Below, one piece after another: positions 26,066 to 44,045 of a stretch of DNA of 64,000 nt. The translations under genes and the position numbers were made by a program. Source of the DNA: Cristatella mucedo (lineage: Eukaryota; Bryozoa; Phylactolaemata; Cristatellidae); contig WPIO01000152.1 in assembly GCA_009760855.2 (NCBI GenBank), positions 7,501 through 71,500 on the forward strand, read 5' to 3'. The notes below the pieces were generated by a model. That model worked only from the letters and a program-made list of their open reading frames with translations. It was not told the DNA's origin and did no database searches. How positions within the stretch are numbered: position 1 is the stretch's first letter; each line of letters starts with the position of its first letter.

Positions 26066-26580
26066 AACTTGTCAGATGAAGGTAAACTGTATGGCAAGCA
26101 ATCAGCAAGTATGGTCCACGTTCGAAGACTGAGGATTTATGCGCGTCTTCTAGGAAGGCGCATCTGTGAGTCAGCCAAGGAGACATCCTCGTAGATTACT
26201 TAAGATGTCGCGTACAACCTGCTCCATCACTACTGGCGTCTTCGGCCATCAGTGATTGATGTGAGCTAAGCATTTTGGCATTACACTTACGTGGTAACTG
26301 CCCGTTGGTGACCAGATTAAGAAGACGAAAAAGAAACTGACGTCTTATCTACATGAGTTACTGACACGTTGAAGACTCTGCAAGCGCTATCGTAAATGAA
26401 AAAGCATAACACAGTTGCCTCTCAGAAACTGAATCTTTTTAATGGCCATACAGTTGTGTCTTTGATAGTTGGTCGATGTCATGGCCGCTTGACTGTGATC
26501 TCCCACCCGGCGACCACTGAGCACAAATCACTGCCAGCCAAACCTCGATAATAAGCCAGGAGAGCTGAATCTTTAACTCC
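26066..26580. other. Flank downstream of gene A
   Basis: Unremarkable DNA between a LINE relic and the 3' end of gene A. It has no similarity to the DNA downstream of genes B and C. Confidence 0.5.
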
Positions 26581-26587
26581 GTTACCG

Positions 26588-26593
26588 TTTATT
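26588..26593 (-). terminator. Polyadenylation signal AATAAA, gene A
   Basis: On the minus strand AATAAA lies 32 bases after the TAA stop of gene A, giving a very short 3' UTR. Confidence 0.6.
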
Positions 26594-26625
26594 ATTACAA
26601 CTAATACCCAGTGCAAAGTAAATGC

Positions 26626-29118
26626 TTACCATCCCTTGGGCTCAGCATAGATTGGAACTGGAACGGGCACCCTCTCGACGACTGGGTAAGGTGCGGGAAC
26701 CTTCTCCACCACGGGTACGGGAACCTTGACCTCCTTGATCACTTCATAAGGCACTTGGACCTCCTTGATGACCTCGTATGGAACCTTGACCTCCTTCACG
26801 ACGGGGTACGGCTCAGGAACCCTCTTGATAACTGGCACTGGAATGCCAATCGTCTTGACGGCAACCCTGGATTTGCCGCCCGCATTGTTGTTGTTGTTAT
26901 TGTTGTTGTTGCCACCAGCGTTGTTATTATTGTTGTTGTTATTGTTGTTTGCACCAGCATTGTTGTTATTGTTGTTGTTATTGTTGTTGTTGTCGGAGCC
27001 CCAGCCCCAAGAAGACGCTATAGAAACAACGACGCATGTATCAGCACCTGGTCATGCAAAATTCGTATTGAAAAGCAATGCTCAAATCTAGAATGCAGGC
27101 GCAGTTGGTTCTAGTCAACAGTTTTAGAAGCCTATCCACACAATGTGACCTGGCATGCGTTGACGAAACGTGACCTGCAAAAAAAACGGGGGCGGGGGGC
27201 AAAGCCATTTCTAGCTTGGATAAAATGTATCCTCATTGCGGCTATGAAGAAGCGACTCCATAGATGCACGCTGACACAGCAATTTGGCCTGCAACGTTGA
27301 CAGCTACTAAGCAGGGGTCATAGGGGGATTGGTGCAAGAAATATTTTGCAGGTTGCTATAACAGGAAGGGCGCTTGAAGACCGACCGAGAATTTAGGGAG
27401 AGGCTCGATGGCTGACTCCCTCCATACTGGACTGGCCGACGGGGCGTGGCCAAACTGCGCCAAAGCTGCTGTTGCTCAATGTCCCCATCGCCAGAGCCCA
27501 GCCACTGGACCGCCGCCCTCTTTGGAAGCCCTGAAGCTCATTCCGAGAGTTTTTAAGTCGCTTTCCTGCAGGAGGGTTTCCACTTTTTAGTAGGACGGTT
27601 TATGGCAATAACAAAAGACGACAGTCGTCAACCGTAGATGCAGAGGTGAGATAATTGTTCAAACTAGACAGGTGGTCTAACGAGAGTCTAGCCGAGCTTA
27701 GGCACGCCTCCCTAAGTAACAAAAGTTAATAATAATTAAGTATTAATTAAATTTAATATCAATTTTAATTTAATATTAATTTAACTTAATTATACTTTAT
27801 AATTTATAATTAAGTAAGTTATAGTAAGTAAGTTAGTAAGTTTAATTTAATTTAATATTAATTAATTAATAATAATTAGTTAGTTAATTAATAATAATTA
27901 GTTAATTAATTAATTAAATTAACTAACACTAAGTAACTAAGGCACGCCTCCCTCAGCAGCTCTGCTGTCCACCCTCGGTCTCCACATAGGAGCGCTCAAA
28001 TGCTTCCTTTGGCCGGATTTGACCAGAACGAGGCTTTCGGCCGGCATGCCTTCGGCGTGGACCTCCGAGCTATGTCAAAAAACAACGAGAGGACTTCTAT
28101 TTTTAAGAGGTTGGAGAGCCTTTCGGGCGGTGGCCTTCGGCGTGCAGCTTCAAGTCGCTTCCGCTCTAGAGGGGCGCCGTAACTTTTTTTTTATCATAGA
28201 TTTGAATTGAAAAAAAAAGAATCCAGAGCGGCTCACCTCGCGGCGCAAGTACGAAATCAGCTTTAAGAGGATGGGCCGGCGGGCTACCATGTTTTTCGAT
28301 GGCGCTTCCACAGAGTCGCTCAAGGCTTTACAGATGTCCCAGCCGAGCAAGCGAGCGGCCCAGCTTCGGCGGGTACTCGCCTTGCGGCTCTCCGAATATC
28401 CGGAGTATCAATTTTCACTTGAATGAAATGCGACAAGCTTCTTAGCGGGGGCGCGCCTGCGGTGCGCAGCTGCAGTCCTACCTAATGAGTAGGACTGAAA
28501 AGTTTAGAGAAGCGGAAGAGCTTTTGCTGGAGGATTTGAAAGAGAGCACATTGACATTGCGCGTATCGCCCTTCACGGTCGCGGTTTGGACGCAGCACCA
28601 AAATCTTGGCAGCTCCACTGCTGCCAATGTTGCACGCCATCAATGAGCTAAAAGCCTCTAAAGTGTAGATTAAATTACTCAAATTCCTCATTTACATTGT
28701 GCGGCACAAGAGCGCTCGCGGCTCATCCTGCTTGCAGCAATTAAGGATTGCACTTAATTGCATTCCAATTAGGGATTTCCCGCGGCAGCACTCGAACCCA
28801 CTACCCGGGTCGAGTCAAGTTCGAGCGCCCTACCTATGGGCTAAGACCGGGCAGGTCTATTCACGACTAGTCGCAGGCGTTGCATGCACCGATGTAGTTC
28901 GCCAACCATACACCTGAGCTGCCAGACGCGCCCGCTTCGCGAAGCCGAAGCTCGTCGAGGGCGCTCGCAGCGAAGGCGCTCGCAGCGCGACGCCCAGTCG
29001 GCGGCGAAAGGCAAGTCGGCCGCCATCACGATCGAGCTGGCGGCCCAGCTAGCAGTTTAGTGTGACCCTCACCTTGGACGCAGAGGCAGCAGGCGAGCAA
29101 GATGGCGGCGTACTTCAT
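26626..29118 (-). CDS. Secreted poly-Asn/VP-repeat protein, copy A (2 exons)
   Basis: Exon 1 is 29118-29073 (46 coding bases), exon 2 is 27017-26626, with a 2055-base GT-AG phase-1 intron. The product is 145 aa: signal peptide MKYAAILLACCLCVQA, then SSWGWGSD, N11-AGA-N10-AGG-N9-AGGKS, and a domain of near-10-residue repeats. Examples are VPYEVIKEVQ, VPYEVIKEVK and VPAPYPVVER. It ends VPIYAEPKGW. The alternation of Val with Lys/Glu plus Pro/Tyr is typical of extracellular structural proteins such as cuticle components (inference). I know no named family that fits. The acceptor TTTCTATAG is weaker than in copies B and C. The intron holds an AT-rich block and a SINE. Exon 2 differs from copy B by three bases outside the Asn tracts. 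Confidence 0.8.
27700..27953. repeat. AT-rich (TAAT)n block between 14-bp direct repeats
   Basis: Within the intron of gene A, about 220 bases of TAAT/TTAA-type sequence lie between two exact copies of AGGCACGCCTCCCT (27700-27713 and 27940-27953). An AAGTAAC phrase lies just inside each copy. Confidence 0.85.
28473..28497. repeat. 9-bp perfect inverted repeat
   Basis: CAGTCCTAC and GTAGGACTG around a 7-base loop, inside the intron of gene A. Possibly chance. Confidence 0.6.
28755..28862 (-). mobile_element. tRNA-like SINE head in the intron of gene A
   Basis: On the minus strand it reads GTCTTAGCCCATAGGTAGGG (A-box region), then GTAGTGGGTTCGAGTGCTGC (B box, near consensus). This is a tRNA-derived SINE head without an obvious body. 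It is absent from the introns of copies B and C. Confidence 0.65.
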
Positions 29119-29179
29119 CGTAAGGCTACTCTTCAGCACTTAGTCTACGAAGAGTGAGCTGCTTCACTCAGGCGGTGCT

Positions 29180-29207
29180 GCTGACTAGTGACTGCCCACG
29201 TTATATA
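29180..29207 (-). promoter_or_regulatory. Core promoter of gene A (TATATAA plus TCAG)
   Basis: The TATATAA box is at 29207-29201 (minus strand). A TCAG initiator-like sequence lies about 25 bases downstream (29183-29180) and the ATG is 83 bases after the box end. The same layout is found in copies B and C, and the 5' UTR between TCAG and ATG is conserved in all three. Confidence 0.75.
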
Positions 29208-29440
29208 CGCTTTGCCCGGGTGCGGCATGGGCCGGCCGTCAGTTGCCGAGGCTGCGTCGCAGGGCGGGTCGTTTTAATTACCATCGTGAACTCGGTAATC
29301 ACGCATTGAACATTTTCGAGCTTGTGCCAAATGAAGTCACATTTATGTGTGAAGGCGAGAGCCTGCCAATGTTTCGTTGCTTATGCAATCGCGGGTGAGG
29401 CTAACGAGACTACTCTTAGGAGAGCGAGATTTGCATTCCG

Positions 29441-30340
29441 TTATAGTCGACCCCTCAGTCCAGAAACTCGCCAATACTCAGCATCCAGCGCCTCGTTCCC
29501 AGTCGTATCAAAAGTTTTAACCGTGCCGGCCGCTTCGGGCCCGACCTTACGTTCCGAATGTTCGGAGCCGCCGTCAGGCTAAAGCTTATGGGGCGCTGCG
29601 CTAGCAGGCGAGAAGCTGCCGAGATCAGGACCGTTCGCGCCGGCGCGGCCGGGGCGGCTTTCGTGGGGTGGTAGCTTTCGTGGGAAGCAACGTTGAATAG
29701 GCGAGCGACTCGCCGCCGCGAGCACCCTTTCCCCCTCCTCCTTATTAGCCCTGCGCTGAAGCCCGCTAGTCTCCTCGGATGACCATTTCCGGCGGCGGCC
29801 TCCACGGACAGGCCGCCGCCGGAAATGGCGCGCCGCTCTGGAGGCTCGCAGCCGCAGCGTGCTTTGCCAGATCGACCGGCGGCGATCTCGCGATGGCTGC
29901 GGGCGATGGCTGCGATGGACAATCGCCATCGGTTACCTGCGTGCCGCACATCGAGAGAGTCAGTTTCAATCAGCCGGGCTCTGGTGCTTTCAGAGCTTTG
30001 GCTGTTTTGAAGCAACTGAAGATGGAGCTCTTTTCGGGCAAGTTTAAAGGGACCGGCCTGCGTGGCGTGCAGGCTGAGCGCTTCGAGCCGTCGCGACGCA
30101 CGGTGCTCCAGGCTACCAAAACACGGGGAGGGGGGTGCTATGCCAAATAGGTTTTCAGAGCAAGCTAGCGGGTGAGTGAGCGAGCGAGCGGGTGGCGCGC
30201 ATTGGGGGCGGAAAGATTCCGCGTTCTCTTTTAGAGGAGGCCGCCGTCTCTTTGACAATCGGGACGCTGAAGGAGCCTTACGATCGGTGTCACTTCACAG
30301 CTTTGGGTTCTTCCAGAAAATATATTGAGAATAATATTAA
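29441..30340. other. GC-rich DNA upstream of gene A; perfect hairpin
   Basis: GC- and CpG-rich, giving a 267-aa frame on the minus strand (30258-29455) and several opposing frames. None has a recognisable domain, so I do not call a gene. It contains a perfect 19-bp inverted repeat (separate entry). Confidence 0.4.
29783..29828. repeat. Perfect 19-bp inverted repeat, GC-rich
   Basis: CCATTTCCGGCGGCGGCCT (29783-29801) and its exact complement (29810-29828) surround an 8-base spacer. It lies about 580 bases upstream of the gene A TATA box. Confidence 0.9.
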
Positions 30341-30345
30341 TAAGA

Positions 30346-30355
30346 CACACGCGCG

Positions 30356-30432
<77 letters not shown>
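30346..30432. repeat. (CA)n-(TA)n microsatellite, probable SINE tail
   Basis: About 70 bases of CA then 14 of TA, followed by 'acgccttaagagaa'. That resembles the reverse of the LINE/SINE 3' hairpin seen at 22030, so this SSR probably grew at a minus-strand SINE tail. Confidence 0.75.
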
Positions 30433-30433
<1 letters not shown>

Positions 30434-30689
30434 ACGCCTTAAGAGAAATATATGACGTTCTGGCAATTTTACGTATGCTGGAAAGGAAGTGTGTCAATCG
30501 GGTGGTGATGACATGCCCAGTGTGAGCTCACGAAGCAACTGGCAATGCACGAGGTCAGTACAGATGCATTGAGGAAAAACAGTGGGTTTTTCGCTTGTTT
30601 TTTAAATGCTGCTGTCAAATAATCGGATGCGCCATCAGTCGGTAGCAAGATCGTGGCTTTTGGAGCCGGTGGCACGACGCCCCTAGTCT

Positions 30690-30930
30690 GATTAAGAAGC
30701 AGTTCGGACCAGTTGGCGAAGCCAGAGAACGAAGGTACCTGGAAGCGAGCGACGAAACCTCGAAGTCAATACGCCGCTAGCTGGCGAGCCAGTGCGGGTC
30801 GGCGGCAAGTGGCACGATGCGACAGCTGCAACACTTGCGACGGAAAATCCAGGCTTTAATTTTTTGACGCGAAATCTTCTTAGCATCTTTGAGGGGGCTA
30901 TCGAGGGGTGCAGCGGAAGTACGTCGAGAG
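30690..30930 (-). mobile_element. LINE fragment, post-RT region
   Basis: On the minus strand frames encode broken versions of the ADLHWL...FRS blocks (for example SCHLPPTRTG, VLTSRFRRSLPGTFVLWL). This matches the alternative frame of the LINE at 33090-33527. It is strongly diverged and GC-richer than the other copies. Confidence 0.6.
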
Positions 30931-30949
30931 GCACCTCGTCAACGCTTCA

Positions 30950-31384
30950 GTCCCGAGCCCGAACCAACTGAAGGGCGGCTGGCCCTTTCTGGAGAAGCCG
31001 ACTACTGAGCTGCCTAAGCATTTGCCTTTTAAAAGCTGCTCTGCACTGTCTGCAAGAGACGCGACCTAGCCTCGACTCGCTCAGTTGCAAATGACCCAGG
31101 GATCTGGACGCGCAATAGCGTTGCTTCTTTTTTCTCTTGACCTTCACCGCAGAACGACAGCCACATTGCGAATGGTCTTTAGTAAGTTCCAGCTGAGTGC
31201 CCGCAGCTTCAGTTTTGCGTAGACTAACGACTGCTGTTTAAAAAGTCAATTCGAAAGCTTTGGGCCGTGCGCCGGTCAGTAATCGTCATTATCTGAACGA
31301 GTCGGTTCGCGTTACTAGCCCCGGGTCCTGCTAACTGGTAGCCATGAACACCCTCACGCTTTCATTTTGGCAAGCAGGCCTAAG
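30950..31384. other. No feature recognised
   Basis: Mixed DNA. No coding or repeat signature identified. Confidence 0.5.
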
Positions 31385-31550
31385 CATGATACTTAGTTGC
31401 TTTTGAAAGCTTGATTCCACGCATGACACTAACCGTTTGGTAATGATTCTCCAGAAGCGTGTTGTAAAGCGCTTGAACAGATATTTAGTTCACTTTACGC
31501 TATACAAATGACATATTATTCTAATTATTATTGTTATTATTATTTCCTTA
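31385..31550 (+). mobile_element. LINE 3' end, plus strand
   Basis: Contains 'gcatgacactaaccgt', then GTAAAGCGCTTGAACAG...TTCACTTTACGC (decayed 3' hairpin) and an interrupted (ATT)n tail. It matches the last 150 bases of the dominant LINE. Confidence 0.7.
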
Positions 31551-32700
31551 CCTCATAGATTACTTAATCAAGGAAAATTCTCTTTATAAGGCGTCTGAAA
31601 TCCAGCTATTCAGCTGCTTCAAGTAACGTGGGCACGTGTTTGGAAGAAGGTAACTTCTCATGCCCGTTAAGCTATATGTCCTGTGACATCACAATGGGGA
31701 ACGCCTTTTTTTTCGCTTCCTTTGAAGGTTAGCTTTGCCCCTTCGTTGCAAAATTCCCGATTGCATATGTGGGCAGCATTTGTGAATTTTCCGTGGTACT
31801 AGTTTATCATTTACATGAAATTTAAGTTTTTCTAAGAGAATAAAAATCACGAATTCAGCTGCTGCTTGGAATAGCTTGAATTAGTGGAAACGTAAATTTT
31901 TCGAGGTTACATAGCTATAGAGGGTACGGCAGCCATCGGGCGCCAGTCGCTACCTGAAATGTGCTAACTGGAAGTATTGGCGTGAAGAGAGTATCGAGAA
32001 AATTGTTGCAACAAACAAATTGCTCAAAAAATCACCAATAAATAGCGCATCTGCGGGTTTTTGAAAACATGAACAGAGGCAAAAATAATATCCCGACCCT
32101 CGGATTATCCTGCGCCACAAAACGTCATAACACGTTCGATAAAACGACGAATGCGTATTTCAGCTTTGCATTTCAGTACGTGGCGGCGTAGTTACTTACC
32201 TTCAAGCACATTTGGCCTTACTTCAAACTTAAACGTGCGCACTGTCAAATGCCGCTCTCAAGCTGTGCCTCATGTTATAAATCATACCCGAGGCAAAATA
32301 CAGCAGGTAGAATAGGGACGGAGCTTTTACCTGCTTGGCCGACTTGCTGCGGTCAAAAAGTCCTCACGGCCTGCCCCTTTGACAGCCAAATACCCTCTTT
32401 ATTGAGTGAAGGCGCTTGCATTGTGATTAAATTCGGCATCCGTACTTTCAAATGCTGATAAAATAGCGTGCCGGGCGTCGTAAGGTAAGAAAGTCACGAA
32501 TTCTCCAGATCGGAGGCTTCCGACTTTGTTTTTATAAAGTGACTCTAAACGGGCTAGCTGGTTGGTGCGTCACGGGTGCGCAGCTTTTAGGATACTTTCC
32601 ATTAGTGCGGGAGGGACTATCAATCTTTTCTCAGTCGAATGCCGCAGTTTTAGCTTTAGGAGCCAAAGCAAAGCCATCCAAGAAAAAAAGTACAAGCTGG
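31551..32700. other. No feature recognised
   Basis: Intergenic-looking DNA without identifiable genes or repeats. Confidence 0.5.
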
Positions 32701-33780
32701 TTTAACGGCCTCTCTTGCTAGTGACAGGAAAGCCTTTACGCCTGCACCACAACCGCTTGCAGCGGCGATAAAGAATCGCCCAACGCAGGATAATAATTTT
32801 AATAATAATAATAATGCACTTGTTAAAGCGCCGTCGGAGAGCTCAATCTCTTTCTAGGCACTTAACATTTACTGCAAAGGGAAGCGCGATTGAATGGTGA
32901 GTAATATCATGCTTGATAAACATGAATGACATGGTTAGGGGTGACATGCACAGGGTCAGCATGCAAATGTGGTTAGCGGCAGCATGCACAGTGTCAGCAC
33001 GCATAAGCACATGAAGGAAGATTCACAGGGACCCACTAGATGCTGTCCTAAATAGCTGTGTTTTTAAGTTCTTTTTAAATGTCGTCAAGTCAGGGGATGT
33101 TCTGACGCAAGTCGGGAGGGAGTACCAGGCTTTGGGAGCATAAACAAAATGCACTAAATGCACGAACTAAATGCACGGTCTCCAAAGGATTTGAGGTTTG
33201 TACGAGGTATTGGTAGACTGTTGGATTTCGAAAAGCAGGTGGTGCGATGCTTGGCCTGGTGGAGGAGTAGATCTGAGAGATAGGCTGGAGCCAAAGAATG
33301 AAGTGACCTAAAAGTGAGCGACAAAACCTTGGAGTCAATCCTTTGCTTGACTGATAGCCAGTGCAGATCGGCGAGAAGTGATGTGACGTGGCAACTGCGA
33401 CGCTCACGACAGACAAGCCTAGCTGCGGAGTTTTGCACCATCTGTAATCGCTTGATAGCACATGCCGGTAGGCCAGCAAGCAGTGAGTTGCTGAAGTCAA
33501 GACGGATGTCAAAAATGCATGGACCAACTTAGACGTGGTATCCTTATCTAAACAAGCCCGAATTTTAGCACCGTCATGTTGCTAAAAGTAGGCAGACTTG
33601 ACCGTGGAGCTGATGTGGTCATCTAACGAGAGGTCATTTTGGAACATGAAACCTAGATTTCGAGCTGATTCAACGGGAGATATGCTGGCAGAGCCAATTT
33701 TGAGCATCAGCCTTTCCAGGATTCGAACTCACGACCTCGGGACCGAGGTCGTGAAAAGCAGCCACCTAACCTAGTGTGCC
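32701..33780 (-). mobile_element. tRNA-SINE split by a LINE insertion
   Basis: The SINE body occupies 32701-32791 and its tRNA-like head 33717-33780 (B box as 'aggattcgaactc', then 'cctcgggaccgaggtcgtg'). The two halves rejoin exactly at CAGGAT, which is duplicated (32786-32791 and 33717-33722) around the LINE at 32792-33716. The joined order equals that of intact copies at 53578 and 61921. Confidence 0.9.
32792..33716 (-). mobile_element. L2/CR1-like LINE inserted in a SINE
   Basis: A minus-strand copy of about 925 bases with (AAT)n at 32795-32815 on +. It carries the 3' hairpin, 3' UTR and the post-RT coding region, with a 5' truncation at a point equal to about 12179 in the copy at 12128. 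The coding region is broken by frame changes: minus-strand frames 33527-33090 and 33441-33154 carry alternate pieces such as QNSAARLVCRERRSCHVT. The flanking 6-bp TSD is CAGGAT. Confidence 0.9.
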
Positions 33781-34755
33781 AAAGGGGTTGGTGCCTGTTC
33801 TGCGCTCAGCTTGAGCTCGCATGTCTACTTCCGGGATGCACGATTGGTTTGGGCGGTGCTGAAAAACGAGTCAGGGCCGCGCCCCCTCCTCTTCTTCCAA
33901 GACAGCCTCTCGGATGGGGCCAAAGCCTTCCTAGACTCATCCAACTTCAATACTCCTGCGACTGCGGCATTGACGCTGAATATTTACTAACCACCTGAAG
34001 CGAGCCAATGACCTAGTAAAGAAGCGAGACGTAGCGGTGTAACTCGTAGCCTGAGCCGCCAAGGGATCGCCGTGCTGCCTCGCCCCTCTTTCTCCATCCT
34101 TGTAGTACCCAACAGCAAGATAAGCAGCAGCATTTTTTTCGATTAGAAGCTGCCCAAGCCTGCATTGAACGTTCACAACCACAATTCGTGTTGGACCCAT
34201 ATTGTTTTCACGGATATGTGTTTAAGGTAAGTGCGAGCACTTGCCAGTAAAAGATCATCACCATTTTCTCGTCCTCAGCACGCGCTGATAAAATAAAAAC
34301 TTTCCAGCTGTGTGATGTCACACTTCCGGTGAATTGCCGCGTAAATTTAACCAACAACTTCTCGAAAAGCGCCACTCTCAATAGTTCCTCTTAAATGTTT
34401 AGCAAAGTCGTAGCTTTACGAGATTAGTGGTCCGCCCTAAGGACCTTGCGCCACTGCTGCTGCTGCTGTCTCCAAGGCGAGCAATAACAGATCCATGCCG
34501 CCTACTGTCAGTTATGCCGACCAGCCCCCACCCAGGGCTGTCAGCTAAATCTTGAGATCACGACGGAATTAATTCGCTACGTTCTGATCGTCTGAGTTAT
34601 TTTAGATGCAGCTATTTTAGAGGCGGCTATTTTAAATATGGCAATCGACTGAATTCATAGGCGTATGCCACTGCTGCTAGTAAAGCGGCATACCACGAGC
34701 CGTATTTGGCTGCGTGGATTTCTATGGTAACGGCTAGCCAGACAGCACATCGGAG
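33781..34755. other. No feature recognised
   Basis: Mixed DNA. No supported genes. Confidence 0.5.
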
Positions 34756-34868
34756 CCTCACCCTCCTTCTCTCTCCCTCTCTCTTCCTCTCTCCATCTCT
34801 CTCCCTCTCTCCCTCTCTCCCTCTCTCCCTCTCTCCCTCTCTCCCTCTCTCCCTCTCTCCCTCTCTCC

Positions 34869-34931
<63 letters not shown>

Positions 34932-35062
34932 TCTCCCTCTCTCCCTCTCTCCCTCTCTCCCTCTCTCCCCCTCTCTCCCCCTCTCCCTCTCTCTCTCTCT
35001 CTCTCTCCCCCCCCCCTCTCTCTCTCTCCCTCTCTCCCTCTCTCCCTCTCCCTCTCTCCCTC

Positions 35063-35116
<54 letters not shown>

Positions 35117-35340
35117 TCTCCCTCTCTCCCTCTCTCCCTCTCTCCCTCTCTCCCTCTCTCCCTCTCTCTTTGTCTCTCACTCTCCCTCCCTCCCTCACTC
35201 TCCCTTTCCCTTCCTCTTTCTCCCTCTTTCTCCCTCTCTTTCCCCCTCTCTGCCCCTCTCTCTCCCTCTCTCCCCGTTCCTCTCTCGCTCTTTCTCTTTC
35301 TCCTTCTCTCTCTCTCTCTCTCATCCACTCTCTCTCTCTC
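34756..35340. repeat. Long CT-rich tract (CTCTCCCT)n / (CT)n
   Basis: About 580 bases of nearly pure pyrimidine on +. It alternates between an 8-base CTCTCCCT unit and plain CT runs, with one C9 run near 35010. The poly-Ser/Leu and Arg/Glu frames are products of the repeat. Confidence 0.95.
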
Positions 35341-42421
<7,081 letters not shown>

Positions 42422-43015
42422 CTGGGCTACCAAAGAAAGCAACCAGGACACTGCAGGTGACTGTGAATATAGCTGCAAGGCTAGTCTTCAAGTCCCAGAG
42501 GTTTGAGCACGTGTCTCCTTTGCTAAAAGAGCTAGGATGGAAGCCGGTTGAGCAACGGATACAGAGCAAAGTTCTTATCGCTGACCCACAAGGCCCGCCA
42601 CGGCTTGGCTCCTTCGTACCTAGCTGAATTGCTGCACCAGTTTCAGCCTCTTTGCACCCTCAGGTCCTGTGTGGACAATAAATTAGCGGTTCCACTCCTC
42701 CGCTTAAATACCATTGGCGACAGAAGCTCTAGCTCTGCAGGTCCTAGATTATGGAACTCGATTCCACTAATCTTACGCAACGACAACTACTCTCCTGCTT
42801 CCGACTATGGCTCATCCTTTTCAGCGGTCCTGAGCTGCTACTTCCATGATACTCACTATCTCAACTGCTCTCCCGAATCTGCTATGCTTCCCAATTTCTC
42901 TTTGTTGCGTGAGACGAAGTCTGTTGGCTACCGAATGCGTACCGAAAGCCGCTTAGGCTGTGAGTGCTCTATAAACAACTCTCTTGCGTAACACCAACAT
43001 AGTCTTAGTGACTTT
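42422..43015 (+). mobile_element. Second LINE family, RT C-terminal fragment, copy 2
   Basis: Starts with LPKKATRTLQVTVNIAARLV and HVSPLLKELGWKPVEQRIQ, shifts frame, and continues LTHKARHGLAPSYLAELL, AGPRLWNSIPLILRND and CYFHDTHYLNCSPE to a stop at 42991. This is the post-RT segment of a CR1/L2-type LINE closely related to 16325-16765 and less so to the dominant family. One frameshift near 42545-42575 breaks it. Confidence 0.85.
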
Positions 43016-43144
43016 GTGGAGTTACAGACGAAGATCCATCCATACTTCTGCTAGAACCCCAGGACTTTAGCTACGTATCCCTTTTGCTAAAGAACCCGGT
43101 GATTTCTCCGGTAGAGCGGTGGATAAATCAACATTTCTTCTTTT

Positions 43145-43695
<551 letters not shown>

Positions 43696-43944
43696 TTTAT
43701 GTAGCCGTGAGTGTGCATACGTGTGCTCCGATGTGCATACACGTAAATATTGTGTGTGCCTGCATGTGTTTGTGTCTGTCTGTGTATGTGCGCGATCTGA
43801 AAGGGTAGTCTTGTTCTGGCTCGTACTAATGGGACTAATTTTTGCTGGAGAAATATTGACGTTCTCTTTATGATGGCTTCTCTAAGATCAGTTAATTAGC
43901 TGCTTTTATATATTGGTTATTTACTAATGGCGAGCAATAATTTT

Positions 43945-44045
43945 GCTCAGAAGTTCCTCAGCTGTGGAACTCACCTCCGCTCCTCTTAAACAACGATACC
44001 TTTCTGCAGCTTCTAATTGTTGCACATAATTTTCACTCGTCCATT
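43945..44045 (+). mobile_element. Small fragment of second LINE family
   Basis: Encodes VPQLWNSPPLLLNNDTFLQL, the same block as PRLWNSIPLILRNDNYSPA in the copy at 42422. Only about 100 bases are recognisable. Confidence 0.6.

Noticed and set aside
26765-27091. Plus-strand Leu-rich and Val/Ile-rich frames opposite exon 2 of genes A, B and C (poly-L and VVIVVV)
   Set aside because: They are antisense shadows of the Asn-rich coding exon. The minus strand has the signal peptide, matching splice phase, TATA box and poly(A) signal.
29455-30258. 267-aa minus-strand frame, the longest non-repeat frame near gene A
   Set aside because: It lies in GC-rich DNA with several opposing frames, spans the 19-bp palindrome, and has no recognisable domain or signal. 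High GC content alone explains it.
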